Shown here one piece after another: positions 39,001 through 52,800 of a stretch of DNA of 64,000 nt. The stretch comes from Aptenodytes patagonicus (Eukaryota; Chordata; Aves; Sphenisciformes; Spheniscidae), in NCBI RefSeq assembly GCF_965638725.1, contig NC_134956.1:806001-870000 (forward strand), written 5' to 3'. A model generated the notes under the pieces. The model saw only the letters and a program-made list of their open reading frames with translations, ran no database searches and was not told the DNA's origin. The position numbers and the translations under genes were made by a program. Within the stretch, counting starts at the first letter, position 1, and every line of letters starts with the position of its first letter.

Positions 39001-42000
39001 TTAAACGCTTGCTTTTGTTGATTTTCCATTGGAATGGGGTAGGGAAACAACCCACCTCTGACGCCCAAAGGCCTATAGCTTAAGTGCGTATTTCTTATTG
39101 CTAGAGCAGAGGTACGCTACCGTACAAAATAACGTGACATTTCTACCAATAAGGAAATCTGGACAAATTAACAAAAAAAATCATTTCCATTAATAAATCA
39201 GTTTCCAAATTCCATTTAGTAATCCTCCTAAGCAACTGCTGTATTTAAAATCACTGGTACTTGCATGCGATAGAACTAATACCGTTTTCCTGACCCAATA
39301 TTTAATCTTGCACAGGCTAAAAGTGAGAGGAAAACCTCATTTCCCTGATGTCGCTAGCAAAACTACTGATTTCAGCGAGGGCAGGGCTCTACTCAGACAG
39401 CTTACTTGTAAATGGGTTCTTGAAATAGCTTATATTATATTATGTCAGAAATATATCACCATGTAAGGCCATTTCATAGTCCGTGCTAGCTCTTCTATGA
39501 GCCACGCTGCAGTATTTTAGACTACAACTTAAAACTTTTAATAGGTATTTTAATAGTATTCAATAAAATAAAATTAGCCTCTCTATAAACGTTGCTCCCC
39601 TCCAAAGTGAAGCTTCTCTTTAAGTTATGACTCTGTAATGGTTTGGGCAGCTGTTTATACCAACTTTTACAACCCACGTTGGATCACCTTGGGTTTTCTT
39701 TTTTTCAATTTCATTATTTTCAGATTGATTTTCAATCTGAAAGGCGATGTTGATGTTTCTGACCCTTTTTTTTCTATTGTAGTTGTTGGGCTATTTCTTC
39801 TAAAAAATGACTAGCATTTATTGCAAGGAAGCGCAAATGTTAGTCTTTAGGTATCGCGGAATTAGTAGCAGCAGAAACAAAATAGCCAGCTATTGTTACC
39901 TGTTACTTATAAAAATCTTAAGCATGGACTAAAAACCCGCTGTAACTGGCCGTGCATAAACGCGGATGAAAACGGCAACCCTCGGGAGGGAGGTGACACG
40001 CTGGGGATGAACCAGACAAATACGGACAAGCGAGAAAAGATGGAAGCAGGGAGACGGCGGTGTTGGTTGTACCGACGGGTAACACCCTCAGCCCCTGCCA
40101 CCACATCTGTGTGCGAGACGGGAAAGCAAGGATCTTTTGACAGTGTTTTGAGGAAGATTAGGAGATAGCTTTGTGGACGAAATGACCTCACGGCCACAGA
40201 GGAAATTTTGGGGTTATTACCCATTGGAGAGACAAGTCAGTTGTTTCCTAGTGAAAGAGATGGCTAGGGGAGGTGGGCCAAGGTATTGGGAAAGCAAAGA
40301 GCAGTAACTTACTTGAAATGACAGAGAAGCAGAAAACAAAAGGAGGCTGAAGAGACTGGTAAGGATGCAAAGCCATAAATTAGATAAAATTGTTTTACTT
40401 TATCATTCTAAAGGCGTTGGTCAAGCCCAGAAAGCAGGAATGTGTATGTGAGCCATAAAATCATCAGAGCCTGGTTCAAAGCTTTAGTTTTCAGCTGGGA
40501 TAGAAAAGGACGTATCTTAAATGCCATTTCTGTCACGGAGAAATAACTGTCGAGTTTAGATACAGTCTGTACGGGCTGACCCATAGAGTCACCTCTGCTG
40601 AAGATGAGACAGTGGATGGGAATGACAACAAAACAACGTAATCATACTGTTCGTAGAACCTGGGAAATAAATTGATGGGACAAGCTTGGAAGAGACTCTA
40701 AACCCCTGTTTTAAGATACTGACCTTGAACAGGTAACTAGACCTTCATGAAGAAATGCCAGAGACATGGGCTGAGGTTCTGGTTTGGATGGAAAAGAAGT
40801 CTGTCCAGGAATGATAGGTGAATTCATGTTTGTGGTAGAGGCTCCTTAATGACCAAGTGTGGAGGAAGCAGGGAGAGAGAGCAGGAGAGCTTACGCGGAG
40901 GTGGAGAAAGGGTGAGGATGATGTTCCAGTCTGTTTTGAAAGAGCAAATAGAAAGGAGAGGGTCTAACATACAAAAGTAAGACTGCACTTCAGCAGGAGA
41001 ACAGCTGCAATGCTCAAGGCAGATTTTAAGGTTAAAAACAAGACTAAGGGAAGGGACAAGCACTGGCCTAGAGAAGCCAAACAGGAACCAGAATGGGATT
41101 AGATCATCGCAGCAATGCATGACGTGTTGGAGTATTTTATTATCCACTGTGCTCTTTAATTGCGAGTGTAATACAGGCAATAATTTCTAAAACGAAGTAT
41201 GCTCTTCTTGAAGAACCTTGGCTCTTTAGTGGGAAAATAACTTCATATGCAGAGTGATTGTTGGTTTTAATGGGTTTATTTTTATGTAACTTACACTGAC
41301 TTTAAATAAAAGGGAGCTGTACGTTTCCAGTACTGTAAAACTGGCAGTATAATTGAGGCTCATTAGCCCTGCTGCTGAAGCTGATAGTGTCTTTGAAGAT
41401 GGTATCCTTGATCAGATGGCATTACCTTGTTTTCCTTCACTCATTTTCGCTCCCTCCTCAGTCCTACCTTGGGGCCTGAAGAAATGTTTGTAGGTTCTCC
41501 TAGAAAATAGACATCTTCCTAAGACAAAGTGAATGCAAATTATCTTTCTTCACTCTTAGGGTCTGGTCTAGTTCTTCCTGAAACCTGCAGCGAGATTCCT
41601 GCTGTCTTCAGTGGTACCAGGCACGGTTCGACCAGGCCAGATGTAAGCTTGAAATTCTCCCAATGAAAAAGGCCTAAGTATACTGAATGGGGGAGATACT
41701 CATTAATAACTGTTTAGGAAAACATGGTTCCCTTGAAAGGCTAATTATTTTGAGAGTTAACCATTCAAAAAGTCTAATCAATGAGAGAACAAATTAAAAA
41801 TGAAGAATCTCTCATAAAAACAGACAGCAGAATACTGCATTCAAGAGGACAGCCACCAATTAAAAGAAATGTCAACAACTCAAGTGGCAGCAACTTCAAA
41901 AGGGAAATCTTTTCCTCATTTTCATATGCATTCTTCATGAGCAACATCAAGAAGTGTAACATGCTAATAGCTAATAACACTCGGAGTAAGATTCACTAAT

Positions 42001-42834
42001 TTACTAACTGAATAATTTAATGCATATCAAAGGAATGATTTTCTCATTTCATTCTTTTTTTAGATCTAACACTAAGCTGGGTATTATCAAGTAGATGAAA
42101 CTGCACAGATTACAAGTCATCACTGAAACAGTCATTTTAGAATTGAGTTTGTTTTTTTCTGTTGGATGTCTCTTTTGGGTTTAAGGAATCACATACTTTT
42201 TTTCCTTGTTGTAATTCAGATTTCAAAAAACAATCAGGAAGATATCTCTGTGAAAATATGATGTTTGGCTAAAACCAGAGTGTTTTGCGGAGACAGATCT
42301 GTTACGATGTTAAACTTTGACAACGTTGGGGACTGCAGAGAGGCAGTGCCATCCACCTCTCCCAGGTATGCCCATAACGCAGCGGCTGGGAGATGCACCT
42401 GAGGTTTAGGAGATCGGGGCCTGAGCTGAAGCAGGGATGGGACACGGATGACGGGTGTGCCACAGAGGGCCCTTGGCTGTCCTGGCATGGAGGACTCTCC
42501 CTCCTGCCTCCTGGGAATGGTGAGAGGTCGGTTTGATTCCAACACAGAACAAAAGACAAATGTTATTTTTTTTTTTTTAATTGCAAAAGAGCTTTTGTAT
42601 ACTCCAAAATGCTAGACTAGGTATTGAAAAATGTAGAAAGTCTACATGGTAAGAACCACTTCTTGTTTACTGTGATTTTTAGAAGCCTATTTACAGAATT
42701 CTACTAAATTTAAACAATGTTTTGCCTTTGCTACTATTGCACACTATGTAGCCCACTACCATCTGCTAAAACACTTTAAGAATAGGTTACCGGTTAAGGT
42801 ACCAAACAGAAAACCAGCTCTTCCTTCAGTTCGT
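30041..42834. other. AT-rich intergenic DNA, nothing recognised
   Basis: This long AT-rich gene desert has no exon or repeat that I can name. Open frames are nearly all below 115 codons and have no motif. Two stretches (about 31600-32300 and 40200-41100) have a purine-rich texture on the plus strand, like old inactive transposon remnants, but no diagnostic terminus was found. Confidence 0.4.
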
Positions 42835-43829
42835 GTGTCAGTCAGAAAGCTTACTCAGCGAGACTCCAGAAAGACAGCCATCAACGAACGTCTCAACATC
42901 TGTTTGGTGGCTGGAGGGAAGCAGGGTACTCTAGGGTCAACACCAGGGTTGATACTGTTTAGCATCTTCACTGACGACCGGGATGATGATACAGAATGCA
43001 GACACAACAAATGTGAAGATGACACTAAATTAGCATTGAGCCATTGACATGCCAAACACTAACTTTTGTGGAGGGATCTTCAGGAACTTGCGATCTGGCA
43101 AGCAGAAATTCCATCAAGTTTAACAAGATGTACAAAGTCCCACATCTTGGGCAGAATAACGCCATGTGCCAGGACAGGCTGGGAACCGTCTGGCTGAGCA
43201 GCAGCCCTCCTGGAGAGGACTTGGAGGTTACAGTGGATGTCAGGTCAAATGTGAGCCAATGGTGTGCTCATTGCAAATGGGGCAAACTGCACATTGGCCT
43301 ACTTTGGAAGAAGAGTGGCCAGCAGATTGAGGAAACTCATTATCCCTGTCTACTCAAAGCCAGTAACGTCACACCTGAAATACTGTGTCTGGCTTTGAGC
43401 CCCCCCCCAGGTCAAGAGGACGTTCAGAAACTGGAAGGGAAGGTAGCAGAGGGCTACCGGGATGGTCAGGGACAGAGCACACGCTTCAGGTGATGGAGGA
43501 GGCTAAGGGGTGATCTAATAGCAGGCTGCAACTGCTTGAACTGGAGTTGGAAAGAAGACAGGGCCAAGCTCTTTTTGGTAGCGAGAGGTGGTATAGAAAA
43601 GGGCGATGGCCACACACTGTAGCCTGGGAGGTTCAGACTGGACGTTAGGAAGAACTGCTTCACTGGGAGGATCCTGCAGTACTGGAAGAGGTTACTCAGA
43701 GGGGGACACCCAAGGTATGGCTAGGTAAAATTGCAGCAGACCTGATCCAGTGTTGGTGACAGTCCTGCTTTGAGTGGAAGGTGGGAGCTGATCTAGGGGT
43801 CCCTTCCAACCAATATTTCTATGATGTAA
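42835..43829 (+). mobile_element. CR1-family LINE, truncated 3' part, degenerate
   Basis: The sequence follows the CR1 consensus order that I know: the end of the reverse transcriptase domain (a decayed match to LFNIFI.DLDDGTEC at about 42957-43000), then HLG.NN, SQQCA and KKSVASR-like segments (about 43140-43330), then the 3' UTR ending in GGTCCCTTCCAACC and a decayed ATTCTATGAT-type octamer tail at about 43800-43826. It is 5'-truncated, as CR1 copies usually are. The frame is broken by substitutions and small indels, including a C-run at about 43400, so it is inactive. Divergence from consensus is substantial, indicating an old copy. Plus orientation is given by the tail position. Confidence 0.9.
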
Positions 43830-46800
43830 CTCGGACTCAAGCCAGTGGCATTATCAAAATCTTACCTAAATGATGTTAAATACAACTAAATTAAAAGTTC
43901 ACTCATTAGGAAATAGGAAGGAAGACATACGTCCTCAGCTGGCTTGTTTTCTCATGGCAAACTCTTCACCAACAGGGCACACTACTGCAGCGGGCGACAC
44001 ATTCATATTGCTTTCCTCTCCTGATATCCCAACAGCAAACATAATGTTTCTGTGATGCCCCTTTAATAGGGAAGGACAGACTGTTGGAACCAATGGCTTT
44101 GTGGCAGATGGAACAACATTTGCAATTGGGAAAAAACACTCTCATGCTGCCAAAATATTAACAAGGGGCTTCCTCAGAAATATTCTGCCACAGTCATTGA
44201 TACATGTAAATTCCCCAAGTAAATATGACTTCTTCCAAGGAAAAAGGTGTCATTCAGCCGGCTTTCTGAGGACAAGGACCCCTCCGCACCATTTTTTTTT
44301 TTTTTTTTTTCTGCAAAACCCTCGCTTCCAGTCACAAATTTTCAGCGCTGCAACACCTTACGGATGCTACTTGTGGTAACTCTGATGAGAGACAGCAGCG
44401 AGCAGGGTTGGTTCGGGGCAGGCTGTCCAAGGATCCCCGCTCGGCTGGGCTGGTCAGGGGACAGACTTGGCAGCAAGGGCACATTGTGAAATCAAACAGG
44501 GAATGGGTTCTTTGGTTTGTTTTTTTTTTTTTTTCAGAATGTATCTCCCTCTGTGAATGCCCATGTTCCTTGTATGGCGAGAAAAACAACAAGAATTTCC
44601 GGACCTTCCTTTATACCACCCATTATTTTGCATAGCCTTATAATGTCTTTTATTAATTTCCTTTTAAAAATAAACTCTCCTATTCCTTTCAAATTCTGCA
44701 TATATGCAACATCAAAGCACTTCAGTGAATTTTTCATTCCATTTATATGCCAGCTCTCTGGTGCTGGAGTCAGACATGTTGTGGTAGTACTGCAAGCAGC
44801 AAAGATGTCCCGCTTCTCTGAAACTGCTGCAGTTCTCATTGCCGTAAGTGCTTATCACTGGGGAAACTGAGCCTCAAATACCAAAAAAACCTTTCTGTGA
44901 TGACCTACGGTTTTGCAGAGGGCAATGGGACCAGAGTGCTTTTTTCTTAAAAATAAAAAGACAGCCATTGTCCCTCTTCTGAGAAGGATCTGAGATTTAT
45001 TTTTAACTTGAAACTTTTCTATGCATCGTGAAAAAAGCTGAATAATTCTGTTTTCATTTAGGAGGAGATTACAAGAGAGAGAAATAGTCTGATACATTTT
45101 AGATTAGAGATTCTTCCCTAAGAACAGAGGCTGTCACAGCGCGGTGTCCCACGCCAAAGAAAATCTTCTTTTCCCCAATACTGTCAGCTGGGCCCAGTTC
45201 TCCACCAAATATATTTTCAAGAATTTTTGCGCTAAACTGAGAGTTCTCCAACATGATGCTTCTAGGAATCTAGATTACTTTCCCTCTGTCAGTACCAGGA
45301 TTAAGAAGTCGTGAAGGTAGTCTGCATCATAGTGATATTACAATGATTGCTCTGAAATGGAAAAATATCACACATCCGTGTTTTCATTCTCCAGCTTGAG
45401 ACATACCTTTAGGAAGTCAGTTTCTGATGACATGTTTGGGCAAACGATGCCTTATCTGCCTGCTTTTTTCATGTATCGTCCTGATCTGGTAACTTGGAAT
45501 GCCATAACCAGAAAGCTATGTTAATTGTACATGTTTTTAAGTCAGCATAGTCCAAAACATATTCCTCAAAACTATCAGCCTCACAAAGTCTGCTTGCCTG
45601 TTTGAGAAGCCGGAGATGCTCCATCTCTGTTAGAGGAATCACATTAATTTTTGCTAACAACAAGAATCTCCAACCAAGATAATCTTAGCCGCATGGGTAT
45701 TACACATTTGTTTCCTAAAAATAAAAACCACTAAGGATATGAACCGGTACTGTAAACACAAGCGCAAGTAAAAGAGTTCTTCTGTTGCTGGACTCCTCCT
45801 CCCACTCGATTTCGGCAGTTAGCAAAAATACTTACTCAGTATTAAGTTACAGTAAAGAATTGCTGACCCTGGTGTAACTGAGAGCAAAGATAAAGTCAAG
45901 TCAATGGGGTTTGCTTCAGCTTGCAACGTTTCAAATAAGGCCTCTAAATTTGTTTGGATCATAGAAATGAAAGCATATAGAAAATACTTGTTAAAAACAA
46001 AAACGCCAAGAGTCTATACAAGCTTCTCCATAAAGTAATTTTTATCGAAATGCTCACAGTTGAGTTAGCATCGTTTGCTTCTAATTTGGGCTTCATTCTA
46101 AATACTGTATGTTAACAAACTTAGACCACTTAATGCCAAGTGCTTTACACATTTCTCTTTAATTAAATTTCTCCAAAGAATCACATTACATAAGCATTTG
46201 CCAAAACAAAAAGCACACTCTCAGAGATCCCGGGTAGAATCCAGGCACCCCTGCAGTAAGTAGTAAAATCCTCATTGATCTCATTGGAGACAGGATTCTA
46301 CTCTTTAGGTCTTTGCTATACATGGGTACTAAAAAATTATCTTGTTACTTATGTATTAAGTTCTTAGGTACACTATTCTAAGAAACTTAGATCTTAATGA
46401 GGTCCATGCTATCATTTACCATTTCCATTACTAGATAAAAATAAGCGTTACTTCAGAGTTCAATAATGTCTAGTTTCAAGTATGTTTGTAATTGCTGGAA
46501 TACGCAACAGATGCCAGTTTAGATAAGCTTCTAGCCTGTGGATGGAGGTAGGCATTTGCTCTAAGCCTCTGCAATTTTACTACAGAATTTGAGCACAGAA
46601 TTGCCTGTACCGAGCTCTGGGAGAAATGTGGACCATTAGCATTTAGGGATTCACTGTACAGTGATAAGTTCAGTAATAAGTTATCAGTGATTAAGCCACG
46701 GAAGTGGCTTAAAAATTAAGAAGACTTTAAATAACCTTTATGATCATAAATATAAGACCAGGCATAACAATTTACCTTTATTTATGAGATATTTTTCATC

Positions 46801-49800
46801 TGTGTGAAACATGTTGAAGTGGGCTACAAACTAGTTCTGTCATTCTTCCTCCCGCACAGTTTTTTGCTGCAGTTTTCTCTTCCATAACTCAGCCGTGCAG
46901 GGCTATGGGGTTTGATGTTTGAGTTCTCATGCAAAAGAAAAAGGTAAGTTAGGGCTGCTCTAGGGCAGCACTGGTCAGAAACGGAAAGAGCAGGAGCGGT
47001 TTGAGATGGTACCCACCCCTGCCACTGCTCTGCGGGACATTATCATCCTGCAGCTGCAGAAACGGTGGAGGTTGTCTGAGTGCTGCTCATCTACTTCAGT
47101 GCAAAGTTTCTTTCCTAATTGGTATTTTTTTCAAAGTTACTAAGATGTTACCTAGTTACCAGCTAATCACAGCCTGGTAACCATTTAGAGAAATCTAGAT
47201 TTTTATTTACGACAAGGTAAGTGACGCTAAATAAATCAGTCTGGTGACACTTAAGCTGTCCAACTGTAAAACAGGATGAGACGCCACACGAAATTTATTT
47301 GAAGTGTTCAGATGAAAACTGCGGTATGAAATTAATTATGATTAGTCCTGACAACACTAATTCAATTTAAAATATGCTTAACCGGTTTAAAAATAAAACT
47401 TCAGATTCCCTTTGACTTCAACCCAGTCCTGAAGCTATTTAAGCCTGCGTTGCCTATCCCGTGCCTGATTTTCTGATTTGGTCATAAGATTACTATTAAT
47501 AGAGCAGAAGTGGGGTAAAAAAAAAAAAAAAAAGAAAGAAAAAAAGTGAGATTACCTAATTCTGCAAACACCCGTATTTGTTTATTTGCTTGCCTTGTTT
47601 TAGAGAAGCATTGTCAGAAGTTTAGTTTTCTGACGGGGATTAATCTTCCCCTTTTGTGACTCTGGACCATCCATCCCTCCCCGCCTCCCCCCCGATTCCG
47701 GCGCGGGGTTGCTAAGCGACATGTTCTTCTCTTCTGTACTTTAGCAGAGAGGAACAGATCAAAGACACCCACAGTCCTGAATTATTTTATAAATGAATTT
47801 AAAGAGACACTCTCCCGTGCTGTATTATGCAGGGGGAAATCAAAAGTTGCTCTATATACTGAGAGTATCTGGAGAATTAAACTGACGTCTTCTGGAAAAT
47901 AAAAACGCTCTCATTACTGAGAACTATGTAATATTTACCTTTTTTTTTTTTCTTCAGAACTAGACTATGAATTTATGCTAATTAATGTTTCTAGTTTTAT
48001 GGCAGTCAAGACATTGAACGCAGGCCAGGCTGCCTGTTTGTACGACTTTCAAAAGTAAGGTTTTCTGTCATCAAGTAACAAGCTTGCTGTTTTTTTAACT
48101 CTTTTCATCTCTTGCAAAAGAGTTGCCATTATTCAAAAATATTTCCTTCTCTAAATTTTAAATGCGTTCCCGACTTACATTAAAGGCGAGAAAATCACAG
48201 GGTAAATTTCAAGTGATGTATCTTTAAAAGAATAAATGAAGATGAAAAAGTAATCTCTGTAAATCAGGCAAAAACCCTTAAGACACCAATATCTCAGACC
48301 TTTCTGAAAAGAATGAAACCCAAATGAATAACCTTTAATTAAAAAATCTGGGGATACATAAGTTTAAATGTTACCTCTTACCAGACCAGCACTTACCTGG
48401 CATCAGCTCAGGTCTGCTATTCTGTACAAGCTGTGAGATTTGTAAGAGCATACTGGCCGTTAAGGCAAGTGTTTCCTGATACAGAAAAGGGAGGAATTAT
48501 TTGCCCTCAGACCTACTCAGTTTCAAACACCATCAATGTTGCAAAAGGAAAAAAAACAGCACTTTTAGTAACAAATTGCAAGAATCTTTCAAGACTTTCA
48601 TTTCCAAAGACACCATCGCTGCACAGCCTTAAGAAAAAGGAGAGGAACACAAATAACATGCTTAAAGCACTACCCGAGCAAGCGAGACAGATCATTTACG
48701 TGGAAAGCAAAACTCCCGGGTCAAATGGCTGAAAAAAAGGCATCTTGAAAATTGCATGCAAAATTCTTCCCATGTGCAAATCTCGTTGTTTTGTAACCAG
48801 CCACCTTATCTGCATACACAAATGTCTCTCCTTTAAAGCAGTTTCAGGGGCTTGTTCACACAAACAGGTGCTCGTGCAACTACAGGCACAAAATCGCTGG
48901 CTTCAGGTGTAAAGTGTACATAGATGATCTCGCTCCCTTTGCAGCGTGCCTGGTCGCAGAGCAGAGCTAGCTCCTCGCTCTCGTCCCATGCCTGCAATCT
49001 CACATAAAATTGAGGGTAGATTAGTGAAACCTAATACACTCTAAGACTGTAAAGGGATTAATCTCACATAAATCTTCACCAAAAAAAAAAAAATCAGCGT
49101 TAGTATTTGTTTACATGCATTTTATTTTCCAGTGAGAAAACAAGCTGCCTTTTTTTCCTGCACCAGTCTCTTCAAAATTCTAATTGCTTAGATTTGGCAT
49201 TTAAAATCCACTGTACTACAGTTAACCTATATTCTCATAAAAGCATGTATTTTAGAGAAGGGCTTAGCCAGCTTTTCCATTTCATTACTAGATATCTATT
49301 ACACGGGCAACATGTGTACTTTACTCTCACCGATACAGTGTTTTATGTATAAACATCTTGACCACCACTATGCTGTCAGTGGTTAGCAGATTCGGTGTGT
49401 TTTGGCTGAATTTCTGAAGGGGAAAACTGTGACTTGCACTCTAAATATTTTTTCTGGAGAATGGATTCCTCAACAGACTATGGGTATCTTGTACAAAATA
49501 CAAGTAAACATTCGGAAAGGAATTTAATGCTTCTGGCGGGTGCCGACTTGCCAGCCTTGGAAACCAAAATCCTTGTGACCTGCAGCACAAGCACGGCTCC
49601 GGCATTGTGCGCTCCGCAGACCGGCCGGGTCCCCCACCGCGCCACCGCTCCTCCTGCGCGGCTGCAACGATGAGGAAAGAAGTAACGCCCGCTACGAACA
49701 GGCACGCGGCTTGCTAGTATTTGCGTTTCTGGTGAGTGCATTTAAACATCCTGGCCATGCTTTGTTCAGAGATTCAGTTCGATCGAGCTAGTATTAAGGT

Positions 49801-52800
49801 AAAATGTTCTGAAGCAGGGATGTCGTAAGAATTTTAATTAATATTTATTACTAGCATATTTTATTAATATTTGTAGAATTTTGGTTAATGAATGTAAGTA
49901 ATTTTGAATCGCTGCTCTTCTTTTCTTATTTCCAGGATGCTGTAAAAACATCTGCTGCAGCTGGATCACAGATGTGAGCAGCCAGGGCAGAGGTTTGGGC
50001 CTACGAACAAGAGATGCTGCTTTTTGATACGTGGGAGGGTGTCGAAGGCCATTGAGAACATTAATAATCTTACTTCATGTTTCTACAGTGCTTTGCCTGC
50101 TTACCGCACTACATAGGCTACTAGTAATTAGCGATCAGGATGTTTCTGAAATGATCAGCAGTATCATTTAGATTGTCATTAAAATACAATTAGCAGCCCT
50201 TTGAACTGAGCGCTGTAGTTCAGAACAGTCTAATTGGTGGCTCGTGGGCCAGATCTGGACAACAGGAGGACTGTGTCTGCTTTTCCTCCTCTCTAACTGC
50301 ACCAGCTCAAGGAGCACCTCGTCCCAGGAGTGGCGGCTGTGCCCACAGGACAGACATGGAGAGCCATTATGCGACTGGAAAGGCAGCAGCACAAAGTACT
50401 CCTTGTGTCAGCCCACTGTGTTGAAAAGCCTGGATTTTGTAGAGCTCGTTTCAGCCTGTGTGCAGAGTCAAGCAGGCACGGCCCCACAACTTTATACTTT
50501 GCAATTCAAATCAATTTAATTTTTCTTTTTTTTTTTTTTTTTAACTTGACTTTTAGAGCACAGCTTTGTGCAGCAAGAGTCGGAGGCATGAAAGAAGGGC
50601 AGTACGTGGTAAGACAAATAACTGAGCTATCTACATCTACGGATGACGCGCTGGTATACCATGCTGGCATGTGTTTGGGTAAGATGAAGAATTTAGTTAC
50701 TGCAGCAGACTGGCTTGGATGGTGTTCCCAAACCTGGCATCCATATCCCACACTTAGGTAGCTAAATCTGTCACTTACATGCTTTAGATACTTGTGTTAA
50801 TTGCATAAAGGCCAACAAAAATGACATGTTTTTAAAGTGTTAGAAGAGTAAATAGCTGCTCTTCTGAAATGGCCACAGTATGTATTTTTAGCTCCTATGT
50901 ACTATTCCGATGATACCACTTGCAAATGTTATCGTATTTGTTGTAGTATCTAGCTATAGTAATGTATTAGTATCTGTTTGTAATACTATTGATTCTCCTG
51001 CATAAAGCACTGTAGAATATACTTTAAATACTGGCTTTTTGTACGTCTCACACAACTATTCATTAATACCAAGGGAACAGCATGCTACTGTTCCAGGTTT
51101 TCTAAGAACCAGTGCTATTGCTCTCCACCAGCTCCTGTTCCCTGCTTCATAATGCCTTTATTATTTATGCTTTCACTCTTGAAAATTCAAATTTAGAACT
51201 GAAAATTTTCATGCTTTTGTTTTTCAAAAATAATTAAAGGCAGCGAATGGACCTGATGTAATCTGTATACTGTGTGCCACGGCTAAGTATCCACTGCTGT
51301 GAAAGCACTGCTTGTTCTCTGAAAGGAGGAATTCTTTCAGACGGCGTCACTTGCCCCCTCCTCTGCGAGGCCGCTTTTCCCATACACTCGGAGGACTCGC
51401 TGCCAGTCATTTTCTTGCCCTAAAAGTTTGCTGGAGCTGTATTGTCATTTACCCAATGTTTGCACAGGGCGTAGCTCCTAACAGGTTGGCCTCTAAGCAC
51501 AATCACAAGTTTTGCACTTGGGTGTAGCAGTTGCTCTACTGAAGTACGATGGCTTTTTAATAATCTTTTCTTTGGATTGGTCCTTGGACTACATACTGCT
51601 TCATCTTAACGTGGGCTTCACAGCAGGCTTTTGGAGAAGTTCTTTTCTCTTCCTCTGCCATTCACGTAGCAAGTGGCGTGCTTTCAGATATGTCCCATCT
51701 ACAAAGGATTTCAGAGTTGGCCTGGCGTGTTTTACTAGTATTTGAATGGCCTAAAGAAATTATTTGGAAAGCAGCAGATGCCTCTGGAAAAGAGGGAAAG
51801 AGGAGAAAAATAGACTCGAAGAGGATATTAACGGGTCAACTGGCCCAAGAAAACAGAAAAAAAGTGCAACTCAAAAGTGGTTGCTAACAAGCAGTCTTGT
51901 AATACCCACCCAGGAAGGTAACGCAGCTCCTCGTGATCCCGGTTTTGTGGTGTTACGCCTTCACTCCCTCTCTCTGCGTTCACCATTCTATACAAGAAAC
52001 GTAAATTGTTGCTGAGTTCATTCAAATACAATACACTTCCTAAATCTGCTTTTTTCAAACACACAAAATACGTGTTGTCTCAGGAGGAACGAGAGACCAG
52101 GTACTCAAAAACGTGATGCGGGGTTTGTCACAGCCACAAGTCTCAGAACAGGCGCTCCAGGAGAGCCGCTTGCTAGCGTTTTGCATAGGTTATTGTTAAC
52201 GATACTAAAATAACAGTCTGTCTGCTGGATAACGGACAACACACCAAAACACAGGCCAACAACCGTAACGGGAGAAAGTATTACAAGGAGCTCACAGCAA
52301 AATTAAGCTGCCAAGTGAAATTCCCAAATAATACGAAGACACTGAAAAAAAGTCTTTGTTCCACCACTGGTGTCTTTGCTGGGCTTCTGCCCCAGTGTCA
52401 GCCATTTGGATTAGCCTCCTCTTTATGGGAAGCTATCAGGGACAGCATACAGAAAACACTCTGAATATGCAAGAACTCTGGAGGATTTAGCAATTTTGGG
52501 AAAGACTGACAGTTCTTAAATAACTTATTGCAATTAATGATGGGCCAGAAATGTGAGAAAAATCTCTGAAGAATTAATCAAGAATCAACAGCAGTTTGTC
52601 TTGAGAGTAAAGGCGGACATGTGAAATAAAACAGCTTACCACAAAATGGCTTTTGACTAAGAGTGAAAAATGTAATGAGGAAGAACACGCTTTGGATAAA
52701 TCTACATTCCGTTAAGGTACATAAAAAAGCAAATGCTAGTAGGAGGGGGAAAAAAAGAAAAGACTTCTTCCTGTACGGTCACCCCTAGCGCATATTTGCA

